A stretch of 64,000 nucleotides of DNA from Candidatus Marinamargulisbacteria bacterium SCGC AG-410-N11 (GTDB lineage Bacteria > Margulisbacteria > Marinamargulisbacteria > GCA-2716485 > AG-410-N11): NCBI GenBank assembly GCA_003265895.1, contig QFBS01000002.1, positions 60,282-124,281 of the forward strand. Reading direction: 5' to 3'. Both the position numbers and the translations under genes were made by a program. Shown in pieces: positions 17,467 through 27,173 of the stretch; position 1 is the stretch's first letter; each line of letters begins with the position of its first letter. The notes beneath the pieces were generated by a model. That model was not told the origin of the DNA. It saw only the letters and a list, made by a program, of their open reading frames with translations, and ran no database searches.

Positions 17467-19851
17467 TTAGCGGATAGAAATCGGTAGTTTTGACAGTAAA
17501 GATTTACAAAATTTAGTATGCATTTCATTAACATCGTCATCCGAAAGAGTCCCTTCATGTGTTTGATAACGAAGTGTGAACGCTAAACTTTTCTTATCGG
17601 CACCTATAGAGTCTGATTCAAAGTAGTCGAATAGCGCTATATCATTTACAATATTTGGTTTTAATTGTTGAATAGTATTATAAAGTTCATCAAAGTTTAA
17701 TTCTTTTGGCGCTAAAATGGCAATATCTCGACTTGTTGAAGGAAATTTTGAAATTTCAGAAAATGTCGAGATTTTTTTAGGGGTCTTAATTAACTGATCT
17801 AGATTAATTTCAACAAAAAATAATGGTTTAGATATATTATATTGTTTTTGAATTAAAGGGTGAACCATTCCAATATAACCAATTGTAAATTCATTAGAAA
17901 TAATCGATAACTGATAATTAGGATGAAACAGATCTTGATTAAGAGAAAGAGAAAAGGATATAGACATTTTTAAATGAAAAAATAAGGATTCTAAAATACC
18001 TCTTAAGTGATAGATAGAAAAATCATTAAAAGATTTAAAACCGGGCGAATATACCTGTTGCAACCAATCCCCAGAAACTAGCATAGAACAAACCGATGTT
18101 TCTGTATCATCTTGGTAGCGCTTTCCTAATTCAAATAGTTTTAAATTAAATTGATTACGATTTTGATTAAATTTAATAATATTAATTAAAGAAGGCAATA
18201 AAGAGGGACGCATTATAGATTCTTCAATACTAATAGGGTTCTTGATTTCTTTTAGTTTAAAGTTATTTAGACCACACTTTTTAACATCATTAGGAGAAAT
18301 CATAGGAAATGTAACTACTTCAAGAAGACCTAATGTAGATAAGTGTTGACCGATGGATTGTTTAAGTGTAAATAATTTATTTGAGTGTCCTTGTAATATT
18401 GGCTGATTAGGTAAAGATTCTGGAATATTATCTAAACCGATTAACCGTGCAATTTCTTCAGCTAAACAAGGCATTTCTTTAATGTCTAATTTTCTCCAGC
18501 TTGGAACATGAATAATTGTTTCGTCTTTATTAAAAGTGAAGCCTAATGATTTTAATGTATTAGTTATGGTTTCTGATTGAATAGCTGTTCCTAATAATTG
18601 ATTGATATCGTTAACAGAGAATGGCATTGTATTTTCTTTAAATAAAGGATGGTTTTGTTGTTTGAACTCTGCAAATTCTTTTAATATAGTAGCATTACCT
18701 AATGTTTGATAAAAGAAGCAGGCTCGATTAGCAGCATTAATAATATTATCAACATCAACGCCTTTTTCAAATCGGATACTGCTTTCACTCCTTAATCCAA
18801 CATTATGCATAGATTTTCGGATAGTAGCAGGTAAGAAGTAAGCCGCTTCTAAAAATATAGAAGTTGTTTGATTTGTAATTTCAGTTTCTTTATCGCCCAT
18901 TATACCAGCAATAGCTACAGGTTTTTCTCCGTTACAAATAACTAAATCTTGTTCGGATAACTTACGCTTTTCATTGTCTAAAGTAACAATCATTTCATGT
19001 TTAGTTGCATTACGAATAATAATTGGATCTGAAGAAAGAGAGTCTTCATCAAAAGCATGTAGAGGCTGTCCGTATTCTAATAAAACATAATTAGTAATAT
19101 CAACAAATAGTGAAATTGGTCGAATCCCTACGGATAACAATCGTCGTTGCATAAATAGCGGCGTTTCTGAGCACTTTGCATTACGGATATACTTTCCAAT
19201 ATAAAGTGGTGATTTATCAGACTCATTTACAGTAATCTGTCGTTGGTTTTTAGGAGGAGTTTCTTCGTAATTAATTTTAAATTCAGGAGGGTTAAATGGC
19301 AGCCCTAATATAGAGGCGATTTCTCTAGCCATACCTATATGACTTTGACAGTCTCCACGGTTAGGTAGTATGTCAATATCTAATACTTCATCATTAAGGT
19401 TGGCATAATCTATAAAATTAACACCTAAAGGAGTATCTTTGGGTAATATCCATATTCCTTTAGATTCTTCTGCTAACCCCAACTCTGATTCAGAGCAAAG
19501 CATACCATTAGAAATAACACCTCTAAGTTTAGAGGCTTTAATTTTAGTTCCATTAGCTACCACACCACCAGCAAGACTTACAGGAACAATATCATCAATC
19601 TTTATATTTGTGGCTCCTGTAACAATTTGATGGGTTGCCTCTCCATCAGAAATTTGAGTAATAACAAGTCTATCGGCGTTAGGGTGCGGATCAATCGCTA
19701 TAACTTTTCCCGTAATAATCAACTTAAGGAGTGCCCCTGGTTTGAAGACTTCATCAACTTCAAAACCTGATAAGGGTAGTCTATCAGCTAACTGATCAGC
19801 AGTTAAGGTGAAATTGCAATATTCAGATAACCATTCCAATGAAAACTTCAT
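17467..19851 (-). CDS. pheT: phenylalanine-tRNA ligase beta subunit
   Basis: 794 residues, the normal bacterial size. In order: tRNA-binding OB fold (about 40-150, VIAIDPHPNADRLVI), B3/B4 editing domain (about 205-380, including LPATIRKSMHNVGLRSESSIRFEKG), B5 (about 395-470), core beta domain, and the C-terminal ferredoxin-like anticodon-binding domain (SKFPSTSRDIAIL, about 700-794). It partners PheS to charge tRNA-Phe. It starts 14 bases after the pheS stop. Confidence 0.97.
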   Translation of the reverse strand: MKFSLEWLSEYCNFTLTADQLADRLPLSGFEVDEVFKPGALLKLIITGKVIAIDPHPNADRLVITQISDGEATHQIVTGATNIKIDDIVPVSLAGGVVANGTKIKASKLRGVISNGMLCSESELGLAEESKGIWILPKDTPLGVNFIDYANLNDEVLDIDILPNRGDCQSHIGMAREIASILGLPFNPPEFKINYEETPPKNQRQITVNESDKSPLYIGKYIRNAKCSETPLFMQRRLLSVGIRPISLFVDITNYVLLEYGQPLHAFDEDSLSSDPIIIRNATKHEMIVTLDNEKRKLSEQDLVICNGEKPVAIAGIMGDKETEITNQTTSIFLEAAYFLPATIRKSMHNVGLRSESSIRFEKGVDVDNIINAANRACFFYQTLGNATILKEFAEFKQQNHPLFKENTMPFSVNDINQLLGTAIQSETITNTLKSLGFTFNKDETIIHVPSWRKLDIKEMPCLAEEIARLIGLDNIPESLPNQPILQGHSNKLFTLKQSIGQHLSTLGLLEVVTFPMISPNDVKKCGLNNFKLKEIKNPISIEESIMRPSLLPSLINIIKFNQNRNQFNLKLFELGKRYQDDTETSVCSMLVSGDWLQQVYSPGFKSFNDFSIYHLRGILESLFFHLKMSISFSLSLNQDLFHPNYQLSIISNEFTIGYIGMVHPLIQKQYNISKPLFFVEINLDQLIKTPKKISTFSEISKFPSTSRDIAILAPKELNFDELYNTIQQLKPNIVNDIALFDYFESDSIGADKKSLAFTLRYQTHEGTLSDDDVNEMHTKFCKSLLSKLPISIR

Positions 19852-19865
19852 CTAGAAACTCCTAA

Positions 19866-20879
19866 TTAAAATTGATTTAAAAAACGACAATCGTTTTCAT
19901 AAAAAATACGAATATCAGGAATATTGTATTTAATCATAGCCATACGTTCTATCCCTAATCCAAAAGCTAAACCAGTAAATTTAGATGGATCATAGTTAAC
20001 ACTTCTGAAAACATTTCGATTAACCATCCCTGCACCAAGTATTTCAAGCCATTGAGGTCCTTTTTTAGTATGAAACTCAACATCAACCTCTGTGGAAGGC
20101 TCTGTAAACGGAAAATAACTAGGTCTAAATCGTATTTTTTTGTCATTACCAAAAAATTCTTTTAAAAAAAATGTCAGAATTCCTTTTAATTCAGAAAAAG
20201 TAACGTGTTGATCCACAAGCAAACCTTCAATTTGATGAAAGATAGGTGAGTGACTAGTATCGGCATCACATCGATAAACTTTACCAGGCGCTAAAATACG
20301 AATTGGAGGTTTTTCTTTTAACATAGTCCTTATTTGAACCGGAGAAGTATGAGTTCTAAGTAAATATCCATCAGATAAATAAAACGTATCATGCATATCT
20401 TTAGCAGGGTGATCATCAGGAATATTTAATGCTTCAAAGTTATAAAAGTCATTTTCAATTTCTGGGCCTTCTTTAACGCAAAAACCTAGGCGAGAAAAAA
20501 TATCTGTAATATCGCTTATAACTTGAGATATAACATGTTGATTTCCTAATGATTTAAAATATGTCGGTAATGTAATATCTTCTTTTTTTAAATTAAGAGA
20601 AGCCTCTAGTTGTTTACGTTCGAAGTATTGATGCTTATCATCCATACAAGATTTAATATCTTGCTTAATTACATTTGTTAATTTCCCAAATTTAGGGCGG
20701 TCTTCAGCAGATAGGTTACCTACTTTTTTGAGTACCTCTGTTAGTTGACCTTTTTTTCCAAAAATAGAAATACGAATGCTATCTAACTCTTCGGGATTGT
20801 TTGCATTTTTGATATTGTTAAGCGTTTGTGTCTTTAATGTATTTAAATGGTTTTCAAAAATTATAATTTGTTCACTCAA
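19866..20879 (-). CDS. pheS: phenylalanine-tRNA ligase alpha subunit
   Basis: 337 residues. The start is TTG with a good AAGGAT site 6 bases before. After an N-terminal coiled-coil arm (about 1-90) comes the class II catalytic core: THTSPVQIR, VYRCDADTSHSPIFHQIEGL (motif 2 region), FTEPSTEVDV, and the motif 3 end GLAFGLGIERMAMIKY. With PheT it forms the (alpha-beta)2 enzyme. First gene of the pheS-pheT-mutS operon; no T-box or leader peptide was seen in the 259 bases upstream. Confidence 0.97.
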   Translation of the reverse strand: MSEQIIIFENHLNTLKTQTLNNIKNANNPEELDSIRISIFGKKGQLTEVLKKVGNLSAEDRPKFGKLTNVIKQDIKSCMDDKHQYFERKQLEASLNLKKEDITLPTYFKSLGNQHVISQVISDITDIFSRLGFCVKEGPEIENDFYNFEALNIPDDHPAKDMHDTFYLSDGYLLRTHTSPVQIRTMLKEKPPIRILAPGKVYRCDADTSHSPIFHQIEGLLVDQHVTFSELKGILTFFLKEFFGNDKKIRFRPSYFPFTEPSTEVDVEFHTKKGPQWLEILGAGMVNRNVFRSVNYDPSKFTGLAFGLGIERMAMIKYNIPDIRIFYENDCRFLNQF

Positions 20880-21032
20880 GACAGATCCTTAAACTAAAAA
20901 TTTTAAATGTTTTAACCTTACTTAAATGTGGAACAATTAAATTAAAGTTAAGATAAATAAATAGTGATTTTATATAAATGATAGGATATAGCGACATTCA
21001 TTGCAATGGTTATTTTTTGATTTCTAAGAACA

Positions 21033-21054
21033 AATTGTGAAAGTATCCACAATT
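21033..21054. promoter_or_regulatory. inverted repeat just upstream of the 21056 promoter
   Basis: AATTGTG - 8 bases - CACAATT: perfect 7-base arms ending one base before the -35 hexamer. Placement and symmetry suit a dimeric regulator controlling the downstream HExxH gene pair. Confidence 0.5.
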
Positions 21055-21055
21055 C

Positions 21056-21084
21056 TTTACGATAAATCAAAAAATCTATATAAT
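21056..21084 (+). promoter_or_regulatory. sigma-70-type promoter for the 21139-24766 group
   Basis: TTTACG, a 17-base spacer, then a perfect TATAAT (21079-21084). The ATG of the first gene is 55 bases downstream of the -10, with AAGGGG as its ribosome site. Confidence 0.65.
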
Positions 21085-21138
21085 ATAAATTGTGTAATAA
21101 AACTTGGTTAGAATTATTTTTTCAAAAAGGGGCTTTTT

Positions 21139-21354
21139 ATGATTAAATTAACTAAGAAAATCAAACTTACTAAAAGAGGATCTACTTTTAGTATTGACAA
21201 AAATAAAAATGTTTTTTTAAATAGCTTTTTGGATAACTATTTAAAAGAAATAAAAAATGATCAAACTTTTAAACAAGATTGTAAGACGATGGAGATAAAG
21301 TTGAATAAGATTGGAGTCGAAATTAACTCTCATTTTATTTCACTAACTCTATAA
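21139..21354 (+). CDS. small basic protein of unknown function
   Basis: 71 residues, starting with MIKLTKKIKLTKRG and rich in Lys, Asn and Ile. It has a clear ribosome site (AAGGGG, 7 bases before ATG) directly after a good promoter, so it is probably real. No domain recognised and no signal peptide. It leads the two HExxH paralogs and could be their partner or regulator; that is context only. Confidence 0.6.
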   Translation: MIKLTKKIKLTKRGSTFSIDKNKNVFLNSFLDNYLKEIKNDQTFKQDCKTMEIKLNKIGVEINSHFISLTL

Positions 21355-21380
21355 AATCATTTTAAACAATTTTGAATTTA

Positions 21381-21389
21381 GGGGGGGGG
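21381..21389 (+). repeat. G9 tract upstream of the first HExxH gene
   Basis: Nine consecutive G bases in very AT-rich DNA, ending 12 bases before the ATG at 21402. It can itself pair with the anti-Shine-Dalgarno (with one G-U pair), so length changes by slippage could alter translation. No other ribosome site is visible. Confidence 0.8.
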
Positions 21390-21401
21390 AGCTAAGAAAT
21401 T

Positions 21402-23090
21402 ATGAAAAAAGAAACAGTAGAAATTTATAATGAAAAAAATAATATAACAGCTCAATTTAAAAAAATATTATTTGATAAACCTTTAGCAAGTCGATATACA
21501 AGATTTACAGAATATTGTGAGAAAAATCAAATTATTTATAATAAAGATCATTATAAAAAAGCTAGAGCCTTAATAGAAGATATAATTTGTAACGCTTTTA
21601 AAGAATATCAATTATTAACATATCTTAATTATAACCTAAGCAATAATTGGGGTGAGATGGGTGAACAACAGATTAAAATTTCATTTTGCAGAAATTTGTT
21701 AAATGTTGGGCATTCAGAGGAGTTAACTCAAGAACATGCTACTGAATTTATGAATTTAATTGAAAAGAAATCTAAAGATTATAAGGTTGATAATTTAAAT
21801 GCTGATCAAATGTTAAAACATCTTAATAGTTTTACATGGAATATTTTTGAAGAAAAGTATCGAGTATCAAATTTAAACCAAATAAATAGTTTGTTAATAT
21901 TTTTAGGGTCATCATTATCTGTTGTGGGTGGTTCTTATGGCAGTGAAAAGATTTTTTTTATGGGCAAGGGAAATCGGAAGAAGGTTGGCTCTCAATTTGT
22001 TTTATGGCTAAATAGTGAGATTGCAAGAACACCAAACGCAATTATGGCTTTAGCCGCATTTAATAGTGCATATACACGAGAAATTTGTATAAGAAATGAA
22101 TCTTTAAAAACAATATTTTATCAAAAATGGATTGATATGTTTGATCATTCATCAGAATTTACAGATGATATGTATATTGAGCGAAATATTTCTGAAGGAA
22201 TTAAGGATCATACGTTATCTCTTTATAACGTTCAAGATAAAGAGTCTTTATTAAAAAAAGAAAAACAATTTATTGAGGATATGGGAGAGACAATTATGTA
22301 TCATGAAGTTGGTCATATAGTATCTCAAAGTGATATTTTGCCAATAACAGTATCCCCTATAATTGAAGCATCTAAAATTCAGGGTGAAAATATTTTATCA
22401 ACATTATTGGAAATTATTGCAGATTTTTCACCTAATATTAATGATCAGAAAGGGCCCATGCAGAATTTAGTAGACATTGCAAAAGAGAACAGAAATAGAG
22501 CCGATAGAATGTTTTATATGTATTTGTCAGATGTATGGTTTTTTGATACAGAAGATGAATATATGTATCTATATTCAGACTTAATGGCATTAATTTTATT
22601 AAGGTACATAAAAAAGGATAAACAAATAGATTATAAGTCACTAGAGCATGATTTGTATTTTGACCCCAAAAAAGAACCTCATCAAAAAGATGCAAAACGA
22701 TTTGTTAATTTTTTATTTAAGTTATTAGTATCTGGGTCGACAATGTTAGAGAATATAATCTCTAACATAGAGTTTGAAATAAACGGTAAAAAACAAGAAT
22801 ATAAATATATTAAAGAGTTATTGTATTATAACTTTAAGAAGAAGAATGTTATGATCGATGAAAGCTCTTATAGTTTTATGACAAAATATTGGTCTTTAAT
22901 GATACATAATGTTAGATTGTTTTCAAAAGATATTAAGTCTATAGATATTTATTTAGAGCAAGAAAGAAAAGATATTTTAAGAAAAATGTTTATTGCCACT
23001 GCAGGTAAAAAAGTAGCGGAGTCTTATATTTATGACCATAGACAGTTTATTTATGATTCATTTATACAGATAGGTATAAAAAGGACATAG
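21402..23090 (+). CDS. HExxH protein A, probable zinc-metallopeptidase fold
   Basis: 562 residues, no signal peptide or membrane segment. The motif HEVGH is at 301-305, followed by conserved Glu322 and Glu329, and Glu337-x-x-x-Asp341 (LLEIIAD). HExxH plus a downstream ExxxD is the zinc-ligand pattern of thermolysin-type gluzincins, although spacing here (about 31 residues) is longer than usual. The paralog at 23099 keeps every one of these residues, and also YxFxxDxWFFDT and DEYM...D..ALxxL (about 365-400), which suggests a functional site. I do not recognise the family. A peptidase role in the cytoplasm, or after export by a leaderless route, is inference. Likely cotranscribed with 21139 and 23099. 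Confidence 0.6.
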   Translation: MKKETVEIYNEKNNITAQFKKILFDKPLASRYTRFTEYCEKNQIIYNKDHYKKARALIEDIICNAFKEYQLLTYLNYNLSNNWGEMGEQQIKISFCRNLLNVGHSEELTQEHATEFMNLIEKKSKDYKVDNLNADQMLKHLNSFTWNIFEEKYRVSNLNQINSLLIFLGSSLSVVGGSYGSEKIFFMGKGNRKKVGSQFVLWLNSEIARTPNAIMALAAFNSAYTREICIRNESLKTIFYQKWIDMFDHSSEFTDDMYIERNISEGIKDHTLSLYNVQDKESLLKKEKQFIEDMGETIMYHEVGHIVSQSDILPITVSPIIEASKIQGENILSTLLEIIADFSPNINDQKGPMQNLVDIAKENRNRADRMFYMYLSDVWFFDTEDEYMYLYSDLMALILLRYIKKDKQIDYKSLEHDLYFDPKKEPHQKDAKRFVNFLFKLLVSGSTMLENIISNIEFEINGKKQEYKYIKELLYYNFKKKNVMIDESSYSFMTKYWSLMIHNVRLFSKDIKSIDIYLEQERKDILRKMFIATAGKKVAESYIYDHRQFIYDSFIQIGIKRT

Positions 23091-23098
23091 CAAGTAAA

Positions 23099-24766
23099 TT
23101 GGTAGATTTAAAACATAACGAGCTAGAGCTATTTAATAGTGACGGAGAATATAGTCAAGATTTCATCTCTTTAGTTGAGGATGCTTCGAGTGGGGCTTGT
23201 TATCATAGGCTCGAAGATATATTAGATGAAAAAAAAATCAGATATGATAAAAATCAGCTTAATTTAGTAATTAGTAAAACAGAAGATGCTATCATAAGCC
23301 AGTTAACTTATTATGCATATTTATTCTATGCTTATATGGAAGCTAGTCAGGACTGGGGTGACGCCGGAGAGCATCAAGTAAAAGTTTCTTTTTGTAGAAA
23401 TATTTTGAATTTAGAACCTGAAGAAGACATTAGTCAAGAACATGTTTATGAATTTATGAATAAGGTACAGTATGAAATAAAACAACGATCATTAATAGAT
23501 ATAAATATAGAAAAAGCAAAGCAGGATTTGAAAAAGGCAAAAATAGATATTTTAGGGCAATCTTTAGGTATTCATCAGGCAGAGAATATTAATCGATTAT
23601 TATGGCTGATTAATTCTAAGTGTTTTTTTCAAGGTGGGTTTTATGGTTATTATATTGAATTTATTTTAGGAGAAGGAAGTCATAGTAAGCGCGGTAAATA
23701 TCAAATTTTTGAATTTCAAAAAGAATATATTAGAAGTCCTAACACAATTGTAGCAATGGCAGCTGTGATTGGTAAGGATGAGATTTTTATTAGAAAAGAG
23801 TCTTTATTAACCATATTTAACCAAAAGTGGGTGCCATGTTTAGGTTCAGAGTTAATGGATATTGATAGAAACGATATTAATCAAACTATTTCCGAAGGGA
23901 TTAAAGATATTGTATTTGACTTATATAATGTTCAAACTGTAAACGAGATTAAAAACATTCAGTCTGAATGGTTGGGAGATATGGGTGATACCATTATTTG
24001 TCATGAATTAGGACATGGTATTATTCAGCATCATATTTTACCACAAGAAATTGCAGCAATTGGTGAAGCGACTAAAATGGCTGGCGAAAATATTTTTACT
24101 GCATTGTTAGAAGTGTTAGCTGATTTAGCGCCATCAAATGAAAAAATTTGTGGTCCGTTAGTAAATATGTCAGAAATTTCAAAAAATAATCAAAATAAAG
24201 CCGAAAGAATGTATTTTATGTATTTTTCAGATATTTGGTTTTTTGATACTCAAGATGAGTATATGTTTGATTATACGGATTGTATGGCTTTAGTTATGCT
24301 AAGCTTTATAGATGATGATAAGTCCGTGAACTTTAACGAGTTAAGTAAGCAATTAAATTATAAAAGTAGAGACTTAAATTTAATTAGATGGTTAGTAGAA
24401 ATAACAAAAAGTGGTTTAGAGGATTTAATGCAAATAATAAAGTCATCAACATTTAATAGACAGAGTCAGGTACTTACATATGCTGATTCAGAACAACATA
24501 TTAAAGCTACTGTAGTTTCAAAAATGAGAAAAACAGACTCGTTAACAGACTATAATTTTTCAGCTTCTTTTTGGTCTGAAATGGTTGAGTTTTCATTACA
24601 GACTTCAAACAAGTCTGAAGACATTAAAGATTTTATTAAAAACTATAAAAATGTAGTGTTAAATGGTTTGATGAAACTATTAAACTCTAAAGTTGCTAAT
24701 AATTATTTAGATAATACAAGAGAGTTTATTCATAGAGAGTGTATTCGTTTAAATATTAATAGTTAA
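23099..24766 (+). CDS. HExxH protein B, paralog of protein A
   Basis: 555 residues, TTG start 8 bases after the protein A stop, with AAGGA upstream. It aligns with protein A along its length: shared DWG-(D/E)-x-GE/GEQ-(H/Q) near residue 85, HELGH at 302-306, Glu323, Glu330, Glu338-x-x-x-Asp342 (LLEVLAD), and FSDIWFFDTQDEYM. Overall identity is modest by eye, so the duplication is old while the metal-binding motif has been kept. Same caution on function as for protein A. Its 3' end faces the mreB 3' end, 10 bases apart. Confidence 0.6.
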   Translation: MVDLKHNELELFNSDGEYSQDFISLVEDASSGACYHRLEDILDEKKIRYDKNQLNLVISKTEDAIISQLTYYAYLFYAYMEASQDWGDAGEHQVKVSFCRNILNLEPEEDISQEHVYEFMNKVQYEIKQRSLIDINIEKAKQDLKKAKIDILGQSLGIHQAENINRLLWLINSKCFFQGGFYGYYIEFILGEGSHSKRGKYQIFEFQKEYIRSPNTIVAMAAVIGKDEIFIRKESLLTIFNQKWVPCLGSELMDIDRNDINQTISEGIKDIVFDLYNVQTVNEIKNIQSEWLGDMGDTIICHELGHGIIQHHILPQEIAAIGEATKMAGENIFTALLEVLADLAPSNEKICGPLVNMSEISKNNQNKAERMYFMYFSDIWFFDTQDEYMFDYTDCMALVMLSFIDDDKSVNFNELSKQLNYKSRDLNLIRWLVEITKSGLEDLMQIIKSSTFNRQSQVLTYADSEQHIKATVVSKMRKTDSLTDYNFSASFWSEMVEFSLQTSNKSEDIKDFIKNYKNVVLNGLMKLLNSKVANNYLDNTREFIHRECIRLNINS

Positions 24767-24776
24767 TTTTTATAGA

Positions 24777-25805
24777 TTAGGATATAAGGCTTGATCTAAC
24801 TTTTTCTCGTAGTTGAGAATCTTCTAATATTTTCCCTGTTCCTACGGCAACGCACGTTAATGGATTTTTTGCATGTTTAACAGAGAGTTGAGTTTCAACT
24901 TGAATACGTTCATCAAGTCCTTTTAAAAGAGATCCTCCTCCCGTCATAATAATTCCATTTTTCAAAATATCAGAAGATAGTTCAGGTGGTGTTTTTTCGA
25001 AAGTAACCCTAATAAGATTAATAATTGTGTTCAAAGGGTCTGTAATAGCTTCTCGAACATCATAAGAAGTAATCGTAAATGGTTTGGGTAGCCCTGTAAT
25101 TAAATCTCTACCTTTAACAGTTAAGGTTTTTTCTTCTCGTAAAGGATATGCAGACCCAATAGTCATCTTAATTTTTTCGGCCATTTGGTCTCCAATAAGA
25201 ATATTAAAATTTTGACGACAATATTGAATGATTTGTTCGTCAAAAGCATCTCCAGCAATCCGTTCAGAGTGACAAACAACAATGCCCCCTAATGAAATAA
25301 CCGCAACTTCGGTTGTTCCTCCGCCTATATCAATAATTAAATTACCATTAGGCGTTGTAACATCAATATCGGCACCAATAGCAGCAGCCATTGGTTCGGG
25401 GACAAGTAGTGTTTCGCTAGCTCCAGATAAATTAGACGCATCTAAAACAGCGCGTTGTTCAACATTGGTGATTCCCCAAGGAATACCTATTAATATTTGT
25501 TTACGAATTAATTTTTTAGGAGAAGCTTTCATTACAAAGTTAGATACCATTTTTCCAGTAATGTCAAAGTCGCTGATAACACCTTCCCTTAAAGGGCGTA
25601 TTGCAATAATATTACTGGGTGTTTTACCTACCATATTATAGGCTTCTTGCCCAATCGATATGACATCATTAGTGCGTTGATCAATAGCCACTACAGAAGG
25701 TTCTCTTAAGATAATACCTTTTCCGCTATTATAAACAACTGTATTTTTAGTGCCTAAATCAATGCCGATTTCATTAATAAAAAGATTTTTAAATATATTT
25801 ATCAT
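24777..25805 (-). CDS. mreB: rod-shape determining actin homolog MreB
   Basis: 342 residues, full length. Actin-fold motifs are present: phosphate 1 loop (IGIDLGTKNTVVY), connect 1, phosphate 2 (LIIDIGGGTTEVAVI, about 155-170) and the adenosine loop (IIMTGGGSLLKGL, about 285-298). It polymerises under the inner membrane and organises the elongasome, so the cell is probably rod-shaped. First gene of the minus group only by position; maf and the SPOR gene lie upstream in transcription order (SPOR-maf-mreB). Confidence 0.95.
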   Translation of the reverse strand: MINIFKNLFINEIGIDLGTKNTVVYNSGKGIILREPSVVAIDQRTNDVISIGQEAYNMVGKTPSNIIAIRPLREGVISDFDITGKMVSNFVMKASPKKLIRKQILIGIPWGITNVEQRAVLDASNLSGASETLLVPEPMAAAIGADIDVTTPNGNLIIDIGGGTTEVAVISLGGIVVCHSERIAGDAFDEQIIQYCRQNFNILIGDQMAEKIKMTIGSAYPLREEKTLTVKGRDLITGLPKPFTITSYDVREAITDPLNTIINLIRVTFEKTPPELSSDILKNGIIMTGGGSLLKGLDERIQVETQLSVKHAKNPLTCVAVGTGKILEDSQLREKVRSSLIS

Positions 25806-25841
25806 AAAATACTATAAACCAAATTTATAAAATTAAAACAA

Positions 25842-26417
25842 TTAGACTATATCATATTCTTTAATTATAGGTAATAAAAACTTTATAGGTAACCCCATAA
25901 CAGAGTAATAGCACCCTCTAATATTTGCAATAAATGTATCTGGAATGTCTTGAATACCATAACCACCCGCTTTATCTAGAGGCGTAGCTGTTTTACAATA
26001 ATTAAGAATATCATTTTGAGAGATTGAAGAAAATGTAATAAGGTTTGAATGTGTTCTGGTAATCGTTTTTTTTGTAATAGGGTGATAAAGGCAGAATGAT
26101 GAAATCACGCGATGGGTATTTCCAGACAGTGTCGTTAACATTGAAATCGCATGATTTATCGATGATGGTTTTCCAAATATTGATTGTTTAAATATAACAA
26201 TAGTATCTGCAGCTAAAATCCATTCACTATGATTAACCGCAGATGATTCAGCTTTTAACTTAGCTAGACGTCTCATTTGAGTAAGGATATTGGATGTTGT
26301 TGATATTGGAGGCTCATTTACTATTAAATTAGGAATCAGTGAAAATGGAATCTTAAATTGAGACAAGATTTCTTGTCTTCGAGGAGAACTAGATGCTAAC
26401 AGTAGTTTTTTAGTCAA
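25842..26417 (-). CDS. maf: Maf-family nucleoside triphosphate pyrophosphatase
   Basis: 191 residues with the Maf hallmarks LLLASSSPRRQEIL at the N-terminus, AADTIV (about 68-73) and GGYGIQD (about 148-154). Maf proteins hydrolyse non-canonical or modified NTPs, and influence septation. The start is TTG. Two bases separate it from the SPOR gene, a tight operon. Confidence 0.93.
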   Translation of the reverse strand: MTKKLLLASSSPRRQEILSQFKIPFSLIPNLIVNEPPISTTSNILTQMRRLAKLKAESSAVNHSEWILAADTIVIFKQSIFGKPSSINHAISMLTTLSGNTHRVISSFCLYHPITKKTITRTHSNLITFSSISQNDILNYCKTATPLDKAGGYGIQDIPDTFIANIRGCYYSVMGLPIKFLLPIIKEYDIV

Positions 26418-26419
26418 CG

Positions 26420-27031
26420 TTATTGATAAAGAACGTAACTATGAAAACCCTTTTTTTCTAAAAACTTTTGATGCTTAACGGCTGATTTCTTAGACTTAAA
26501 AGCGCCAGATTGAACTCGGTATAATGTTTTATTACCTTTATTAACAACATTTACAAATGCTTTTAAACCTTTATTTGATAAAGAGGTTTTAAGAGCATTA
26601 GCATTAACTCTATTTGAAAAACTTCCAACGATAACTTTAAAGTGAGATGATTTAGATTGTGTTGTAACAATACGTCTTTTTGTTTTATTTTGTTTAGAAC
26701 GAACAGACTTTTTGACAGTAGTAGTTGATTTAGACGTTTGCTCAATTGCCGCTGTTTTTATTAGGTCTATATTATTCTTTTTTATTTGGTCAATATTATT
26801 TTGGTTTTGAATAGTTGATTTAGCAACAGAGGGAGCCGTATCTGTCATAGAGTTTTTCCCTATAGTTAGAAGCGTGTAAACACCAACCAAAATAATAAAA
26901 AGCATGGACAATACAACTATTGTTGTTTTTTTCCAACTAAATTCTAATCGTTCTTTTTCTCGAAGTAAGTCACCTAGGCCATCGTTATATTCAAGTTCGT
27001 CTTTATTTGATTGATCTTCAGTTGGTTCCAT
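26420..27031 (-). CDS. membrane-anchored SPOR-domain protein
   Basis: 203 residues: acidic cytoplasmic N-terminus, one transmembrane helix (about 34-55, TTIVVLSMLFIILVGVYTLLT), a basic Ser/Thr-rich linker, and a C-terminal SPOR domain (about 125-203, FKVIVGSFSNRVNANALKTS, then YRVQSGAFKSKKSAVKH). SPOR domains bind denuded peptidoglycan at division septa. With maf and mreB this forms a cell-wall/shape group, similar to FtsN-like or DedD-like proteins. Confidence 0.88.
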   Translation of the reverse strand: MEPTEDQSNKDELEYNDGLGDLLREKERLEFSWKKTTIVVLSMLFIILVGVYTLLTIGKNSMTDTAPSVAKSTIQNQNNIDQIKKNNIDLIKTAAIEQTSKSTTTVKKSVRSKQNKTKRRIVTTQSKSSHFKVIVGSFSNRVNANALKTSLSNKGLKAFVNVVNKGNKTLYRVQSGAFKSKKSAVKHQKFLEKKGFHSYVLYQ

Positions 27032-27173
27032 ATTATAACCTCACTTAATATAATATTTAAATATTCTAACATAAACTAATATTAAAAAAAAAATATTATA
27101 TTTAAAAAGGTTTAAAAAGTATAATAAATAATATTTATTTTAAGAACATTTAAACTATTCAAGGAGTGTATAA

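Noticed and set aside
20880..21032. T-box or Phe leader peptide for pheST
   Set aside because: No T-box sequence, run of Phe codons or terminator/antiterminator pair was seen upstream of pheS.
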